This document shows positions 50,538 to 63,900 of a stretch of DNA of 64,000 nt, one piece after another. The first letter of the stretch is position 1. Each line of letters begins with the position of its first letter. Location of the stretch: the NCBI GenBank assembly GCA_017311315.1, contig CM029640.1, positions 12,847,740-12,911,739 of the forward strand, read 5' to 3'. The notes under the pieces are model-generated. The model had not been told where the DNA came from. It saw nothing but the letters and a program-made list of their open reading frames with translations, and ran no database searches. This DNA is from Dendrocalamus latiflorus (Eukaryota; Streptophyta; Magnoliopsida; Poales; Poaceae). Position numbers and translations under genes: made by a program.

Positions 50538-53080
50538 ATAATATTAGACATATGGCTTCTAAAAATAAACAATGGAGTGATTTTGATGCCGCTGAATGCT
50601 AGCACAGCTGCACAGGTGGGCATGTGTTAGGGACTTTCTAAATTTACTCTGTAAGCCCTATTACATCAATTTCACCATGAAAATGAATGCATTGTGTGAT
50701 TGACGTAGGATAATTATTGCAGGGCCACCTCATGCACCGATAGGGTTCTTTTCTTTCCTCTCGATTAGTAAGAGAGTTTCTACAGATTTATTTTTTTGTT
50801 ATTTGAAGATTTGAAATTTTTTAGCACTATGAACAAAAATGGTATCTTTAATTTCACCATCCTTTTGTGGGTATATAAATTATGTAAGTTATGGCCAGCG
50901 CAGACTAGAGATTTAGGGGAAATTTGAGTGTTATCTCCGTTCACAAGACAACACACCCCTTTTAGTTGCAAATTTTCAAAATAAGTCCTTGCAAGACATA
51001 GAATTACATCCACCAATCCGTCTATGTCAACCGCATCAACAGAGTTTTTGGTCAGTTCAAATAAAAGGCAAACTGACTGGCCGGGAATGACCATAAACTG
51101 AGCATTAGTTATATGTAGCGCTTAGCTTCCCATTGTCATTGGCATTGTAGCACGTGTGTGGCCCACTTTTTTTAAATAGTCGTCAATTTGTATATAAATC
51201 TTAATTTCTCTTCTAAATAGTCGCCACCTCTGATTGGTGGAAACCTGAAAAGGTACCAAATTTCGAAAAGCATGAGAAGCAACAAATAGACCGAACTAGT
51301 CGAAGGTTTAGATAAGAGAAGAGGACCTTGGTGGATTTGCCTCACTGCAACAACTTTCCAAGCACTTCACCACTAAATCAGGGTTTGGATCAATAAAGAA
51401 CACCACCTGATATGTTCAAAAACTTGTGTAAAACATATGTACAATGCCTCATTTTTACATTTACAGCAACATTAAGCATTCCATTTTTTTATTGGCTGAT
51501 GTGCTCCTCCTAGCTAGATCAGTGGGGGTGGTTCCTCCCGTGAAAGAGAGGACTATGCTGGCTTCTTGTAGGTGAAAGGTTGTAAACAGAACTCAATTGG
51601 TGCTGATTGTTGAAACTCCCTAAAGTAGGAAATTCTGAATTCGGTAATCAGTATACTCACAGAATATCGCTCTTTACCAACAGTGACAACACGATGCAGT
51701 GTAGACCTACAAAGTTATAGAAAAAATGCGTAAACAATCAAAATATGTATACACGGTTTCATTTTCATAGACATGACTTAGAATAGAAGTGCATGAGGCA
51801 TCACAAACAGAGCGCTAGAAGAACCTTGTCAATAGAATCTCAATAACTATACCACCATATTCTAACATGTTCATCATGTTACCTAAACAAACCATGTTCA
51901 TGATGCTGACAAGCCAAAACCATCTTACTGTTATGCAATGTTTTTTTTTCTCTTATTTAGAGTTTCAGCAAAAGTGTTCCCCAGGTCCAACAAGGACTCA
52001 CAACTGTTAGCACCGTAGATGATGGCTTCTGCACAACGATAGAATGGATCAACGAATGAAAGAAAGGTTGTACCTGAAAACACAATTCGTCCACCTTTCT
52101 AGCAAATCGCCAATGTTTACAATAAGAGCCCTACATCAAGACTGGTAAGGTCAGGAATTATCTAAAGAGATGGAAGCAAAAGGAGTCCAACAAGTTAACA
52201 GCACAAAGCAACAAGCAAGAAAATAATAGGCAACCACCAGACTACTATACATGAAATTGCTATTCATGAAAGTCACAAAAAGAATATTTACCCATCAATC
52301 TGATGAACATCTTCCCAGAGCTGGGGGACGCTTATCCTTTTCCCTGCATATCTGTACACTCACAAGAGTGTAAAAATCCAAAATATACATGCAAACTGCA
52401 CAATGAGATTACTATTCTACTTTCTAAAATAAGAGTCATTGTTTCTTTGTTCAAAATGAATATATATTTTTTTAGATGAGTTGATGAATTAAAAGTTTTG
52501 AAAACGATGGCACACCTGAAGGCCAGGAGTGCCATCTGTTGCTAGAAGGGTTATAATTCTATAATCTGAATGAGCTGCTGCACCATAACTTCCATTATCA
52601 GACTCATTTACTTCACCTGCATTGAATTGATAAAACATAATTTCCACTTTGATAAAAACAAAGCTGAAGGATGCAAGGAAACAATTCCAAGTTACTCAAC
52701 TGCCTCCACACTAATTAGCAACACATAGTCAGTTCACCAAAACAAAAAGTTGATAGAAGGAACTCGAAGATGCTTCATGATTTCTTTCTATTTACGTCCC
52801 TCTTTCTGGTACAAAAAACATGTATGCAGAACAATGCATAAAACAAAGCTACCCAATGAGCCTGTATACCTTGTATTCATGTCCCTTAGAAGATTTACTT
52901 TTCGTAATCATAGGCCATTTTAATGTAGTGTATAGGAGCGATTTAATTACTTTGCCACAATTAACAAGAAGATCGCAAAATCTACATGGACTTTGCTGCA
53001 GCTGCTAGTATAACTTACAGCTAATATGTTTCTTATGACTAAATGTGTTCTTAGATTAATGTCAACTACAAAGTTTAGTA

Positions 53081-53336
53081 CTCTCTCCATCCAAGTTTAT
53101 AGGGTATATTTTTAAATGATTTTGTCCATAAATATAGCGTATTTCATGTTCCAATACAAAATTAGTGTAATGTCTTTATATCCCTAATAAATATGCAGCT
53201 TTATTTGCTATTCTCTATATACATGCAGTGAATATACTACTTAGCGATAATAATTAGGGGTAATCTAGCTATTTTTACTATCTTCTTGGTCTATATGATA
53301 ATAGAAAACACGTCTTATAAATTTTGACGGAGGGAG
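53081..53336. mobile_element. Stowaway-like MITE in intron 5 (unit 3)
   Basis: Copy of the unit 1 MITE with a few bases lost in the core. Confidence 0.8.
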
Positions 53337-55103
53337 TAACAAATACACTTAAGGTCACCCTAAGTTTTTAGTAAGAAATACACTTGAGTGGACAAGTAAA
53401 TAGTCTTCATTTTTAAAAAATTTCTATGCATTTAGTGGGCAGAGTAGTAATGTTCCCCGCCCCCCAAAGCTCATACTCAAGCAACACCCTGTAGGAGGAT
53501 GCCAAGTTCTCCATTCTTTAGAATGACATGTGTTGCATCCATTCATAGCCATATAAAGTGGAATTTTGTTTTAGTATTCAAGAAAAAACATGTATTTCCA
53601 TTTTATTAAAAAAGGATTCTCTAACATTTGGGAGCATTACATATACATACATAAGTGCAAAATGAGCCATTCAAAAAACTATCAGCATCATGAATTGACA
53701 AAACTAAAGAAGATAGCAAATGGCAACTTCAAGGATGTATCTAGCACTCTATTGCATATCATTCAAAATAGAACTTCGATTCACTCATACGGTATGAAAG
53801 GATATCCAATAATTTTACCTGAGTAATGTAATAATCGAAGAAGAACAGACAAACTGTCCTGAAAGAATTCAGAATCAAGGTCCAAACTCAACGCAATTAG
53901 AGACAGTATCCTTTTGCTAGTGGCCCTGGTAGGGAAGAATAAGCCACAATATTGAAGTAAATAGTTCTTTGAAAACAACATACAAAACACAATACTAAAG
54001 CAATATTGGTTGCACTACCTATTTGACAAGATAGTGCAAAACAAAAAAAGAACCTTACAGTGCACTTTCATGGTACAACAACATTGTCTCCTTCCAAGAT
54101 GGCGGAAAGCGTTCTAGATAATTTAGCCAGAAAAGGTAGCATAATTCCTTATATTTTGAAAAGGCAAATTTAGCCCCAAAAGGACATTGGAGTAAATGAT
54201 GTCCATACTAATGCAGGATGACAAAGCAGATTAGTACCTTCAGAAGGCCATTTATACCCAATGTAGAAACTCTCCTTTTGGTCTCCTACACACGTAATAA
54301 CTAAGTAGTCAGTGTTCTCAACTATATCATTACAAATAGTATAAATGAAAAGGTAAAATGTCCAAAATACAGTTGTTGTTTCAAACCACATATAGGTAGC
54401 GAGGATCCGGGGAGTGGCTTATTCAATTAATGCTTGATCAAAAGTGAAATTCAAAATGTTTAAATATGAAAATTTTGAATGGTCTAAAATTTTGAAGGGT
54501 CTAATCTTAAAAATTTAGGAATTCAAACTCAAATTCTTAATCACAAGTATTTAAATTTAAAAATCAAAATTCAAATATCCAATAGTTTAGTTTTAAGTTC
54601 TATTGTTCTAATAGCTATGGTAATCCTGTGGAATTTTATGGGCTTATTCCTGTGTTTCAAATGGTAGGATAGGATCAAATTCCATAGGAACATGATTGCT
54701 TAAAAAACCTATGAAATTCTTTCAATCCAAATAGGCCCTCAAATTTTATAATGTGAAATTTTGTAACACATGATAAAAGCATAACAACAAATATTCCTTT
54801 GTCTTAGTATTCTATGATAGATACATTTTTCTATGGTAAAAATATTCCTTGTTTTACCAAACAATGTAATCCTTCAAAATTATTGGAGTGTTCCCGGTAA
54901 TCTTTTGGTGGGGAAATCTGACCTACTAGCCAAGTCAAACGGTGATGCTTTCCTAGCAGACATCCGCAAATTAGTGTTTTAGTGTCACTAAGCACTGCTA
55001 ACAGCAAACACCCTGCAATCTTTCTAATTTCCATTGGTCAGGCAACAACTTCTCAAGTGCTATTATTTTTTAAAAAAGCTATTTGGTATGTTCTATTAAT
55101 TAG

Positions 55104-55510
55104 GGGTGCGGCTCTGGTGCTGTGACCCCTGCACGCGCTAAGTGCAGGGGTGCGCCCAGAAGCCGCCACGTGTCCCCAAAAAATCAAAAAACTTCCAAAA
55201 AATTCTAAAAAAATACTTACAAAATCCAAAAATTGTAAAAAGTACTTTTTGTAAAAACATTTTATTAAAAAGTATTTTTAAGTACTTAAAAAATACTTTT
55301 TAATAAAAGTATAAATCAAAAAAAAATTTAAGTACTTACAAAAAAAATACTTTTTCTTTGTAAGAAAATACTTTTTACAATTTTTCGGATTTTGTAAGTA
55401 TTTTTTTAGAATTTTTGGGAAGTTTTTTGATTTTTTGGGGACACGTGGCGGCTTCTGGGCGCACCCCTGCACTTAGCGCGTGCAGGGGTCACAGCACCAG
55501 AGCCGCACCC
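55104..55510. mobile_element. Mutator-like hairpin MITE in intron 2 (unit 3)
   Basis: Copy of the unit 1 hairpin element, 407 bp, with several bases lost in A- and T-runs of the inner stem. Confidence 0.9.
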
Positions 55511-55680
55511 ATTAATTAGTACATAATTTCGGTTTTGTAGTATTTTAAAAACAAATTAACCAAGATAAAAATTGATTAATTTGGTTAACCATTTTCACAA
55601 TAATAAATCGATAAAAATACATGATCTGCCTATACAATTCTAAATGCATCAATTGTGTTATTAGTCCAATCTATTATTTA

Positions 55681-56979
55681 GGGATAAGTATACTTCACCT
55701 CTTGAACTTTTGTGATTGCCTAACTTTCAATTTAGAAGTACAAAACAGATGTTTTATAACCCTCAACTATCAATACTATTTATTTTACCCCCTTGGGACT
55801 GATTGAAGGCGATTTTAGCTAACGTGGTCTCAACATGATAGTGGTTTTTTTACACGTCAACTGGTTTTGGGATGACATGTCAGCCAATCAGCAAAATCAT
55901 CAAACAAATAAAAAATATGGTGGGGCCCAAGGTTTCAAAACCCGAAACCGGAAGAAATCCCGGCCGATCGCCGGTAACGGTTACCAGTCGGTTATCGGAA
56001 AACTAGCAAAAAACCGGTCACAATTTGAATATCAAAACTTGAATTTTGGGATGTTTTGAAACCGGTAGCCGGAAAAACCGGTCGGTAACTGGAAAAGCCG
56101 GCCAGTAACTGGAAAAATCGGCCAAAATTCAAAATCACAAATCGATGCTACGGTTTTTCAGTTACCGATCTCCATAGTAGAAATGGTAACTGGCGGGATT
56201 TTGAACCCTAGGGGCCCACATGTCATGCCCTAGGCTTTTTTCCACTAGCTCTTCTCTTTCTCTCTCTCATGTCTGCCTCCCCCATCATGACTGAGTGGTG
56301 GTGGCAGCTCTTGTTGATGCCAGCATTGACGAACGGCTGCTCTAGTGAGGCGACTTCAACATAGTAGTCCCGGCTGCAACAATTACATGCGGTTTGGGCT
56401 CCAATGATGGAAGTCAGTGGTATGGCACGTGCTCAATGATGCGACCAGGAGCAAGGAGGGGGAGGCGAGGGCGGTGTGGAGCACGGATGCAGTGGTCGCC
56501 AGGAGCGAGGATGCGGTGGTGGAGGGTGATGGGAAGCAAGCTTTTGGATCAAGAGTGCAAGGGTGAGGAGGCTCGTGGGTGGCACGTCGTGGTGGGGGAG
56601 CGTAGAGGCGGTGGTAGCCAGGAGTAGGAAGGGGAGGGCAAAGCCGATACGGAGCACAGATGTGGCGGCTGCCGGAAGGGGATGTAGCGGTGGAGGGTGC
56701 TGGGAAGTGTGGATGTGGCTGGGCTAGGGACATGAGAGAGAGATGGGAGGAGGAAGAAGAGGATCAGGACTTGGACTATGACATAAATGTTGACATGGGC
56801 ACCATATTAGTAAAACTTGTCCACATAGATGCCACATCAATGAAACATGGGTGGTTTTGGTCTAGGAGGTAAAATAGTTGGTGTTAAGAGTAGTTTACGG
56901 TTGTAAAACATTGGTTTTACAATTTGAAATTGAAACTTAGACAATCGTAAGAGTTCAGATGGCAAAATAGGATTATCCC
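55681..56979. mobile_element. Non-autonomous TIR DNA transposon in intron 2 (unit 3)
   Basis: Copy of the unit 1 element, with many small deletions between 56130 and 56920. Confidence 0.65.
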
Positions 56980-58558
56980 TAGTTAAAACAAAGCATAATA
57001 GAATTAAAACACACCTAATTAATGATTTTAACATCATGAATGTACATTATAATCACAAAATATTTTTAGTTTAGGTAAAAAAATAACTCTATATGGAACC
57101 ACCTCTCGGTTGGATGGTGGATTTGTATGTGTATGACCGTACCACTAGGGTTTAAATCATTGTGCCTACATGTTAATGCACACTTGGGTGCTCTTTAATA
57201 GGGGTTTTGTAAGGTCACAGATTTATCACTAGGCTCCGTCAAACAAAAAACCAACTCAACGAATAAATTTGGCTTATTCAATTAAACCGAAATAGCCGAA
57301 ATGCTGGTTAAGTCGGCTCTGTTAGGCTCGGTTAGCTCGGTTCGGTCATTTTTGCTCACCCCTGTGACCACGTGAGACGTCGACCCTGTCGGAGTAGGGC
57401 GGAGTATAGCCTCTGTGGCTGCTGGTCTTCCGCAGCGCCATCTTCTCTTCCATGGGCAGCTCGAAGAACTTCTTGCTCCCCGCGAACACCCTCTCCATCA
57501 GGGCGCCCTCCATCCCGTGGTTGGTCACGTAGAAGAAGCCGTACTCCATGAGTGCCTACCAAGCCATGCAAACACGCATGCGTTACGATAGCTTGCTGCA
57601 TATATACTTCCATCAAGCAAAGAGCTCGCCGTAATTTTGAGGAAGGACGCGAGGGAGGAGCCGGATTCAGACCTGCCGGATGGATTTGGCGGCGGCGCGT
57701 AGGTCGGAGGACGCGAGGTCCACCACGGGAGGATTACACTCCCAGCCATCGATCTCCTGCTCAGCTCTGTGCAGCCTACTTGCTTCGCTACTCCGCGGTT
57801 CACTCAGTTAGGGCGGGATTGCCTGGCTTTTTAAGATGTACTAATCAACTCTCGCGTCAAGATTTTGTTTGCCTTGCCTGTCAGCGAATATACTCCATTG
57901 TTGATTAAAAAGAGCATCGTACCTTGTCGACTCGTGTAGATAGCATTAGTTGGCCTGCTCATAACGTGGAGCATCGTACACGCTTGTGACTCATTGAAAG
58001 GGAGGATGCGTTTAAAAATGCAAATAGCAGAGCTGGCTCCAACTCATGTCATATTGTCATGTGCGTCATCAGTTGAACATAGAATGTCATAATCCCGAGC
58101 AAATTTATCATATTACCAAAGTAAATTGATAGAATTAAAATAGCATAATAAGTCATGCACGTCTCTATATAGTGACAGAACTCCCATTGTACTTCTCTAT
58201 GTCCAAGCTCCTTGCAATCTCTTCAGATGGAAATGATAACAGTAATACATAGGAACCAGTTATTGGTGGGACGGTTGGGTTATAGATGAACGACTCTATC
58301 TATTAGGATTTAAATTGTATTGTCTATCTTTATGTATATGTGATGGGCAAACATATTTTTTTTAATATTTTTTAATTTTTTTAAATTTAATTATGCTAAA
58401 TAAGCCTCTGCTAGTTATAATGTTTTTTCAGCCAACTACAGTGCTTTTCAGTCATAAGCTACCAAAAATAAGCCCAAATGATCACCATCATATGTCTCAT
58501 TGAAAACTTCGTAAGGTCAGGATTTATTTTCACCCTCTGTTATTCTGGCCCTGATCAA

Positions 58559-59409
58559 CTCGGCTTCGGCTTCTGGCTTCTGGCTTATTCTTCACTATTC
58601 ATAAGTTTCGTCTTTTTCTGAACTTTTGGCTTTTTGTTGAGCTTTTTTGCCGGTTCTTTTTTTCCCATATTTGTTTGTATTATACGTAATGGGCTAACAT
58701 ATTTTTATATTTTTAAATTTTTTTAAATTTAATTATGCTAAATAAGTCTCTGTCAGCTATAGTGCTTTTTTCAGCCAGCTACAGTGTTTTTAACCATAAG
58801 CTATGAGCTTTTCAGCCGAACCGATCACCACCTATCTCTAGACATGTGCAGGAGGGGCACATCACGACACGACTTACCCATGCCATCTGCCGTCCAAGTT
58901 ACTCCAACGCCTCTCCTTCCTTGGACCTGGGCTCCACCAACGTCTTCTTCTGGAAAAATGTTGCGTGGAGGAGTGATCCAATGTTTTTTTCCATTCTACA
59001 GTGCTTTATTAATCTTAATGTATTCAGAATAAGTAGCTAGAATTAAACTTTAAATATACATTAATATTAGTGCAATTAACTGTATACTTGGTACATTGAA
59101 GCATCTGTCAGTTAGCACTTCTGCTAGGTGTTAAGTTGGTACACAATGCTCAATATGGCTTTTTTGAGTGGCTTATGACTGAAAACTACTGTAGCTGACT
59201 GAAAAAACACTGTGGCTGATAGAGGCTTATTTAGCATAATTAAATTTTTTAAAAAAATTAAAATAGAAAAAACATATTAGCCCATCACGTATAATGCAAA
59301 CAAATACGGGAAAAAAGAACCGGCAAAAAAGCTCCAAAAATAGCCAAAAGTTCAGAAAAAGATGAAATTTATGAATAATGAAAAATAAGTCAGAAGCTGA
59401 ACCCGAAAC
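58559..59409. mobile_element. Foldback-type element upstream of the gene (unit 3)
   Basis: Copy of the unit 1 element with single-base losses in poly-T and poly-A runs. The third direct arm is at about 58362-58484. Confidence 0.65.
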
Positions 59410-59675
59410 GAGCGGATATCTTGCAGGTACTGACAGAGTTCTACACACAACCTAGTTATGTGCTGCCGGTCAAACCCAAAACCATTCACGCTGTGAACGT
59501 TATCAACAGGCCAGCCACTGCAGATTATGCCCCCTACATACAAGCTTCAGCGTTGGAAGAACACTGAGAAAAATGCACGATGCCCATACATTCCAGATCC
59601 CTGTACCTTATGAGTATGTAGAACTGTCATATTTCCTCTAATGATGACATTGCTCCCTAGGAATCATGATGCAAA

Positions 59676-60561
59676 TGTCTTAGAAGCATATTGAGCCAAT
59701 TTCTTATTGTGATCACAAATGTCTTGAAATTTTAGAAATAAATTCAAGTTCAGCAATTAATTTTAGCAGTTGTCACAAGACATAACAGGCTCCATCAAAG
59801 CAGCCTGCATTTCAACTATTTTATGTTCTGCCTTCTTTAAGTTAATCTTTAAGTTGTTACAACTATCACAGGTTTTAGACAAATCAAGAAACATAGTATA
59901 TAATCCTCTATAAGCATTGTCCTTATCCTCACATGATGTGCAAAATGTAGTCTCAACAGAATCAGATTGAGTAGGAATAGTTCTAGCCATTTCTAATTCA
60001 GCTAATAGACTAACATTCTCTACCTTAAGCAAATACATCTCAGAAATCACACTATCAGGCAAGGTCCTTAATTTCTCCATATCTCCAAGCAAGGAAGCAC
60101 AAACATCATAATCGTCATGGGAGGAGGAAGATCTAAGTGAAATAAGCTCTCGTGACAAGCTCTCTACTCCTCTAATTCACCACACCTAGTCCAAGACCTA
60201 GCATAAAAATTCCCTAATTTGAGAAAAGCATCACTAAGCTGGTCGTAGGAGGGACAACCTCATCGAAGTCACTATAGAGATCATCATCACTAATGTCGTT
60301 CTCGTCAGCCATGAAGCACATGCTGGTGAAGTTGTCATCGTCCTTGGTGTCCTTCTGCGGATCATCCTCACCGTCGTCATCGCTCCAGCCCTCCATGTCA
60401 TTGAAGTCAAAATTGTCAAAGGCGGTGAGGACGCGGTGGAAGAGCTTCTTGGCTTTGCTGAAGTTGCGGTATTTCTTGTCCTTGCCTTGATCACAAGCTG
60501 ACGGCTTCTTGTTGCATTTTTTGCTGATGTAGCCATTTTTGCTCACGCTGCCGTAGTCATT
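59676..60561 (-). pseudogene. Ty1/copia-type gag remnant (unit 4, truncated)
   Basis: The CVSCEALK block and everything after it in gag order are missing because of the unit 3/4 junction deletion. The acidic and Cys-rich blocks remain. A 1-bp loss near 60257 shifts the frame at the PSYDQL motif compared with the other units. Confidence 0.75.
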
Positions 60562-60574
60562 CTGGCCCTTCTCC

Positions 60575-60984
60575 AGAGTAATGCTCAATGGCATACGAGC
60601 AAACCCATGTACAACCGCAAAGGACTAAGGCAGGGTGAGACCTTATCACCCCTAGTATTCATCATGGCCATGGAGGTTCTAAATCGGATTCTCACAGCTA
60701 CCAAGTGAGCTCAGATTCTGAAGGTCTCACCTCCCCTGCCAATGTAGTGCTCCCTCTACGCCGGCGACGTTATGCTATTCATTCACCTAGAGAAATGATC
60801 TTATTGCCGTCAGAGAGATTATGTCTATTTTCAGATTGCTACAGGACTCTGTCCAAATTTTATGGAAGTTGTTGATCATCCCAATCTGTTGCTCCCTGCA
60901 TGAGCTCCGATCGACAAGGGAAATCCTGGCATGCAATATAGCTTCGTTCCCAATTAATTATCTGGGCATGCCACTGTCTTCAGG
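60575..60984 (+). pseudogene. LINE reverse transcriptase fragment, 5' part (unit 4)
   Basis: Fourth copy. Small deletions (near 60597, 60790 and 60836) add frameshifts relative to the other units. Confidence 0.83.
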
Positions 60985-63900
60985 TGTAACATCCTAAATT
61001 TCAAGTATTCAAAAATATAGAATTTTAAAACTTTTTCTTGCATTTTGTTGGCATTGAAATTTCTTTGAATATTTATTTGAAATCTTTTGAGTTTTGTGCA
61101 TGCAAATTAATAACCAAAGGATAATCCCAAATGCAAATAATGGTCATGTCAATAAAATACCAAAATCCTGAATTCAAATTCAAGTCAATAAAATAAAAAC
61201 CAAAAGAATATTAGACCCTATCTCTAAATGTTTAAACCAAAAATTCCTTCTTTTAATTCAATTAGCAAACAAAACCCAAGGTTGAATATTCAAAATTTAT
61301 ATACAATTCAAAACAAAAATAGAGGAATACTAGCTTTTGTATCTAGATATTTGAACCAAGGCTTCAATCGAAAATCCAAAAATTGAATACAAAACTGAAA
61401 TGAAAATTCAAATTTGGAATGTCATGCAAAACTCCAAAAATAAATGAATCCTAATGCAAATTAAAATTTAATTTAAAATCTAAATTTTAAAATAATGCTT
61501 AAGCCTTTCTCTTTTTCCTCTCTTTTTCTCCTTCATTTTCTTTCTTCTCTCCCTTACAAGTTGGCCCCATCCTTATTCTCTCTCTCTTCCTCTCTCTCTC
61601 TTCTTCTTCTCTGCTAGTAGGCCCGGCCCCGTTCCTCCTCTCTCCTCTTTTCCCCGTTCCTCTCTCTCCCACTCTTTTTTTCCCCCTCTACGTGCGGGCC
61701 CGCCTCCTCCTCCTTTCTTTCTCCCCCTCCTTTCTCTGCGCTCTCCTTCCTTCCTTGTCTTCTTCGCCGATAGCGCTCGCCTCACTCTGCTTAAGCGCTT
61801 GGCCCCAATCATCCCTGTCCATCCATCACCGTGCGCCTACTCCCGTCGACATCATGTCCCCCTCTGATCATTTTAGCAGAGCCGAAGCTTTGCTTCGACT
61901 CGCCTCGACTCGCCTCGCCTACAACGCCACCGCTCGCTTCTTCACCGCGCCTCGCGAGCCCCGCCGGTCGTCACCTGCCACCACGCCCACGCTACTGAAG
62001 TCAGCTATAGGACATTGTTGTGTCGTGCACAGTGCTGCCGTCGCGTTGCCCCGACCACCTCGCGGTCACCCCCCTCCCCGTCATGCACAGTGCTTCTGCG
62101 TCAGGTCACACGCGCATGACATTGTCACTGTGCTGGCATCACTGTGCAATCAAGCCCATGCCTTGAATCTTGTCTCATCCTGAATCCTGTAGCAACGCTG
62201 CCGCCACACCACCGCGATGGCCGGCCAACTGCTCTCCTGTCGCCCGCCGCATCTCCGTGGCTATAAATTCCTGCTCGGGCTCCCGGTAGCTTCGCCACAC
62301 TCCACTCCCTCTCCCACTCGAAGTAATCAGCCTTCCGTGCACCACCGCTTGTCGGCGATGTTTTTTTCCTCAAAGCCGACCGGCAAGCAATCCGTCGGTT
62401 GGCGCCGTCGTAGTCCGATTCCTCCCCACCGAAGCACCCTCGAAGCACTGCGACGCCATTCCCCTCCTCGGCCGGACCTCCCACCGCCCGAGCTGAGCTC
62501 GCACTGTGCACCTCCTCTGCTCACTGTTGTCACATATCGCTAGCTTGTCACTGCCAATCCTGAGCCGTGCTGACCCCCGAGGTAGACTCCTGAGCTCACC
62601 TAGATGCTCCCCTCTTGTTTAATTGAGCTCTGATGACGTGCGCCGCCATATCCACCACTCCACTGTTCTGCCGCCGCCCACGGTCGCTGCCGGTTGACAC
62701 CACGGCCAAATTGGCCGGCGAGACTTTGTCTCCGAGTAGGCGCGGGCATGAGCAACCCATTTTGGGGGTGCTCAGCTTTGGCCATCGTCTCCTCCGCCGA
62801 CGGCGAGCTCGCCGAGCGTTGGTCGGAGGAAGACGATGCAGCTTGTTGAAGCCCAGTCCCACGACTACGAGTACCTAAGTACTCGTTATGACCATGTAGT
62901 CATTTACGACCATGAAGTCAAACTTACGACCATGCAGTCGAACTTACGACTACGTAGTCGAACTTATGACCATTTTATCGTTTATGACCTCGTAGTCAAA
63001 CTTACAACCACATAGTCGTTTACGACCACACAGACGAGCCTACGACTATGAAGTCATTTACGACCACTCAATGTCTTTTATGACCACTCCACTCAATGTC
63101 TTTTACGACCACTCATAGTTAGTTACAACCACTCCATAGTCATTTACGACCACTCAAAACAGTTTACGACCATGTTAAGGTTTACGACCACTCAGTACCT
63201 TCCGAGTTCGACTGCTCTGTGCTCGGAAGTCTTTGACCAGTCCACTGCCCAAACTTCCGACTGATAGCGCTCGGAGCTTAAGACCACGTAGCGCCTCCGA
63301 CCAAACTCAACTCCAACTTACGACCACGACCAATCTGTCGTCGGTCCTCCCTCAGCACCGACCAGGTATGAGCTAACTCCTCCCCTGGCCTCCTCATCTT
63401 CTCGGCCATCTATTTTACCATGTGCTGCCACTTCCCCGGTCACCGGCCGCCGCAAGCGAAGCCACCTATCGAGCGCCGACAATCGCTATCACCATGCGCC
63501 ACCGCGTTGGTGAAGCCACACACGACCACAGCCACTCTCGACCATCGCTCGACCACAGATACCATCTGACCACTCCGAGCCATCCGATCCATTCAACCAC
63601 TTCCAGCTGTCCGATCCATCCGACCACTCCGAGCCACCCGATCCATTCGACCACTCCCAATCGTCCGATCCATCTGACAACTCACGACGTCGAAGCCATT
63701 TTTGACCACTCAGTAGACCTCGCCATTTCTGACTACTCACTTCTGCTCCTGACTTCGAGCGCCCTCTCCGGCTTCACCTTCAACTTGTATAGAATTCCGA
63801 CCATGATCAGCCACCCGATCATGGTTGTTCGAGCACCGACCACAATGTTTAACCACCGACCATGTTGTAATCTTGACCCTCTGACCACACACAAATTACT

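Larger units (their letters stand above)
51172..57749 (-). pseudogene. 2OG/Fe(II) dioxygenase gene with two coding indels (unit 3)
   Basis: Third copy, same exon layout: 57673-57749, 57372-57555, 54238-54285, 54059-54113, 53819-53925, 52516-52616, 52292-52351, 52074-52130, 51661-51706, 51327-51406, 51172-51244. Exon 1 has lost one G (77 bp), so the frame fails after MAGSVILP. Exon 7 has one extra G (60 bp). In exon 6 a GGA codon is AGA, turning AHSDYG into AHSDYR right after the iron ligands. All splice dinucleotides remain. Surrounding non-coding DNA also has many 1-bp indels here, so the frameshifts may be consensus errors; as written the copy cannot make the full protein. Confidence 0.85.
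40403..59672. repeat. Tandem ~20-kb segmental duplication, unit 3 (right end deleted)
   Basis: Third copy, collinear with unit 2 up to ..gatgc at 59672. The last ~730 bp of the unit, including the G-rich tract and the LINE 3' fragment, are missing. From about 49.8 kb this copy carries many 1-2 bp indels absent from units 1 and 2. Confidence 0.95.
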
